Shown here: piece after piece, positions 63,586 through 64,000 of the stretch
Layout: each line of letters opens with the position of its first letter
Numbering within the stretch: position 1 is the first letter of the stretch
Origin: Diplodia intermedia
Lineage: Eukaryota > Ascomycota > Dothideomycetes > Botryosphaeriales > Botryosphaeriaceae
Length of the DNA: 64,000 nucleotides
Reading direction: 5' to 3'
NCBI GenBank assembly: GCA_021495925.1
Contig: JAKEKT010000053.1
Coordinates: 62,001-126,000 of the forward strand
Translations under genes and position numbers: made by a program
The notes under the pieces: model-generated
Told to the model about the DNA's origin: nothing
Database searches by the model: none
Seen by the model: only the letters and a program-made list of their open reading frames with translations

Positions 63586-64000
63586 GGCTGCAGGCCAGCC
63601 TGTGAAAAGACATACGCCTTGAGTGAAGTTTCACTGTGGTAATGGTTCTTCTTTTGCAATCTATTTCTCGGATCCATTACTCGTACGTCATCTGTAGCAT
63701 TCATACCTGAGAATTGTCCATCAACCAACAGCACTGTTTTGCAGCGGGCCAGAGGAGAAGAAATGTACGCAAACATAACTGAAATTGGCTGCTAAGGAGG
63801 GCTTCAAGGGTACCACTGCCCATCTAAGAACACTTCTTCTTTATTTATCGATCGCTAGTTGGTGAAGGCGATAATGAACGGCAAGTAGAAAGCACGTGAG
63901 ACACGTGATCAGCTTGCGGAGGGCGTTCCGAGAGATACCCACCCTTCCTTCATCACTCTTCCATTTCTGAGTAACTCAAAGCCAATCAGTATGTGCAGCT
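63586..64000. other. Intergenic to window end
   Basis: No gene; the window ends in CAGTATGTGCAGCT, which may or may not be a start codon. Confidence 0.4.

Overview
The window is nuclear DNA of a filamentous ascomycete (Pezizomycotina). The evidence is many short GT-AG introns (about 47-108 bases) with CTAAC or CTGAC branch sites, fungus-restricted families (2EXR/F-box-like, fungal BTB, fungal HNH, NmrA-like, Gre2-type reductases), a Fet3/Ftr1 divergent pair, and small secreted cysteine-rich proteins. Class is uncertain; the gene repertoire fits Dothideomycetes but nothing here proves it. All gene models were built by eye from frames and splice sites.

Layout. 0-5 kb: the 3' end of an unknown gene, a decayed tannase/feruloyl esterase and poorly coding DNA. 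5-9 kb: a large membrane protein and a metallo-beta-lactamase-fold hydrolase. 10-12.5 kb: a tandem pair of 2EXR genes, the second cut by an in-frame TGA. 13.3-14.2 kb: an array of seven degenerate 60-bp repeats. 15.4-16.4 kb: an HNH-family protein with an altered active site. 17-18.3 kb: a DAO-type oxidase remnant fused to an amidase remnant. 18.4-19.4 kb: BTB protein. 21-22 kb: NmrA-like pseudogene. 24-27.5 kb: bZIP factor and Gre2-like reductase. 28-33 kb: a transcription-factor fragment, an intact MARVEL-like gene, a broken aldo-keto reductase and a broken tyrosinase. 34-37 kb: FHA protein and BTB protein. 37.4-37.9 kb: MITE-like element. 38.4-39.4 kb: DUF4246/NmrA chimeric pseudogene. 39.8-44.2 kb: three apparently intact genes. 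46.3-48.2 kb: two divergent paralogous secreted cysteine-rich proteins. 49.3-53.4 kb: reductive iron uptake pair. 54-55.8 kb: coiled-coil protein and an amino-acid permease fragment. 56.6-60.2 kb: extended SDR and aldehyde dehydrogenase. 60.8-61.3 kb: FMN dehydrogenase/DHDPS-like chimera. 62.4-63.6 kb: coiled-coil protein with a PCNA-binding-like motif.

Themes. (1) Reductive high-affinity iron uptake: a multicopper ferroxidase and an iron permease share a 675-base promoter with three GATA-type sites, the arrangement expected for iron repression by a SreA-type factor. (2) Gene decay: at least eight metabolic gene remnants, three of them chimeras in which pieces of two unrelated enzymes abut. 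(3) Candidate effectors: two ~100-residue secreted proteins with the same cysteine order and the same splice site before an ADCCD motif, needing splicing to be seen.
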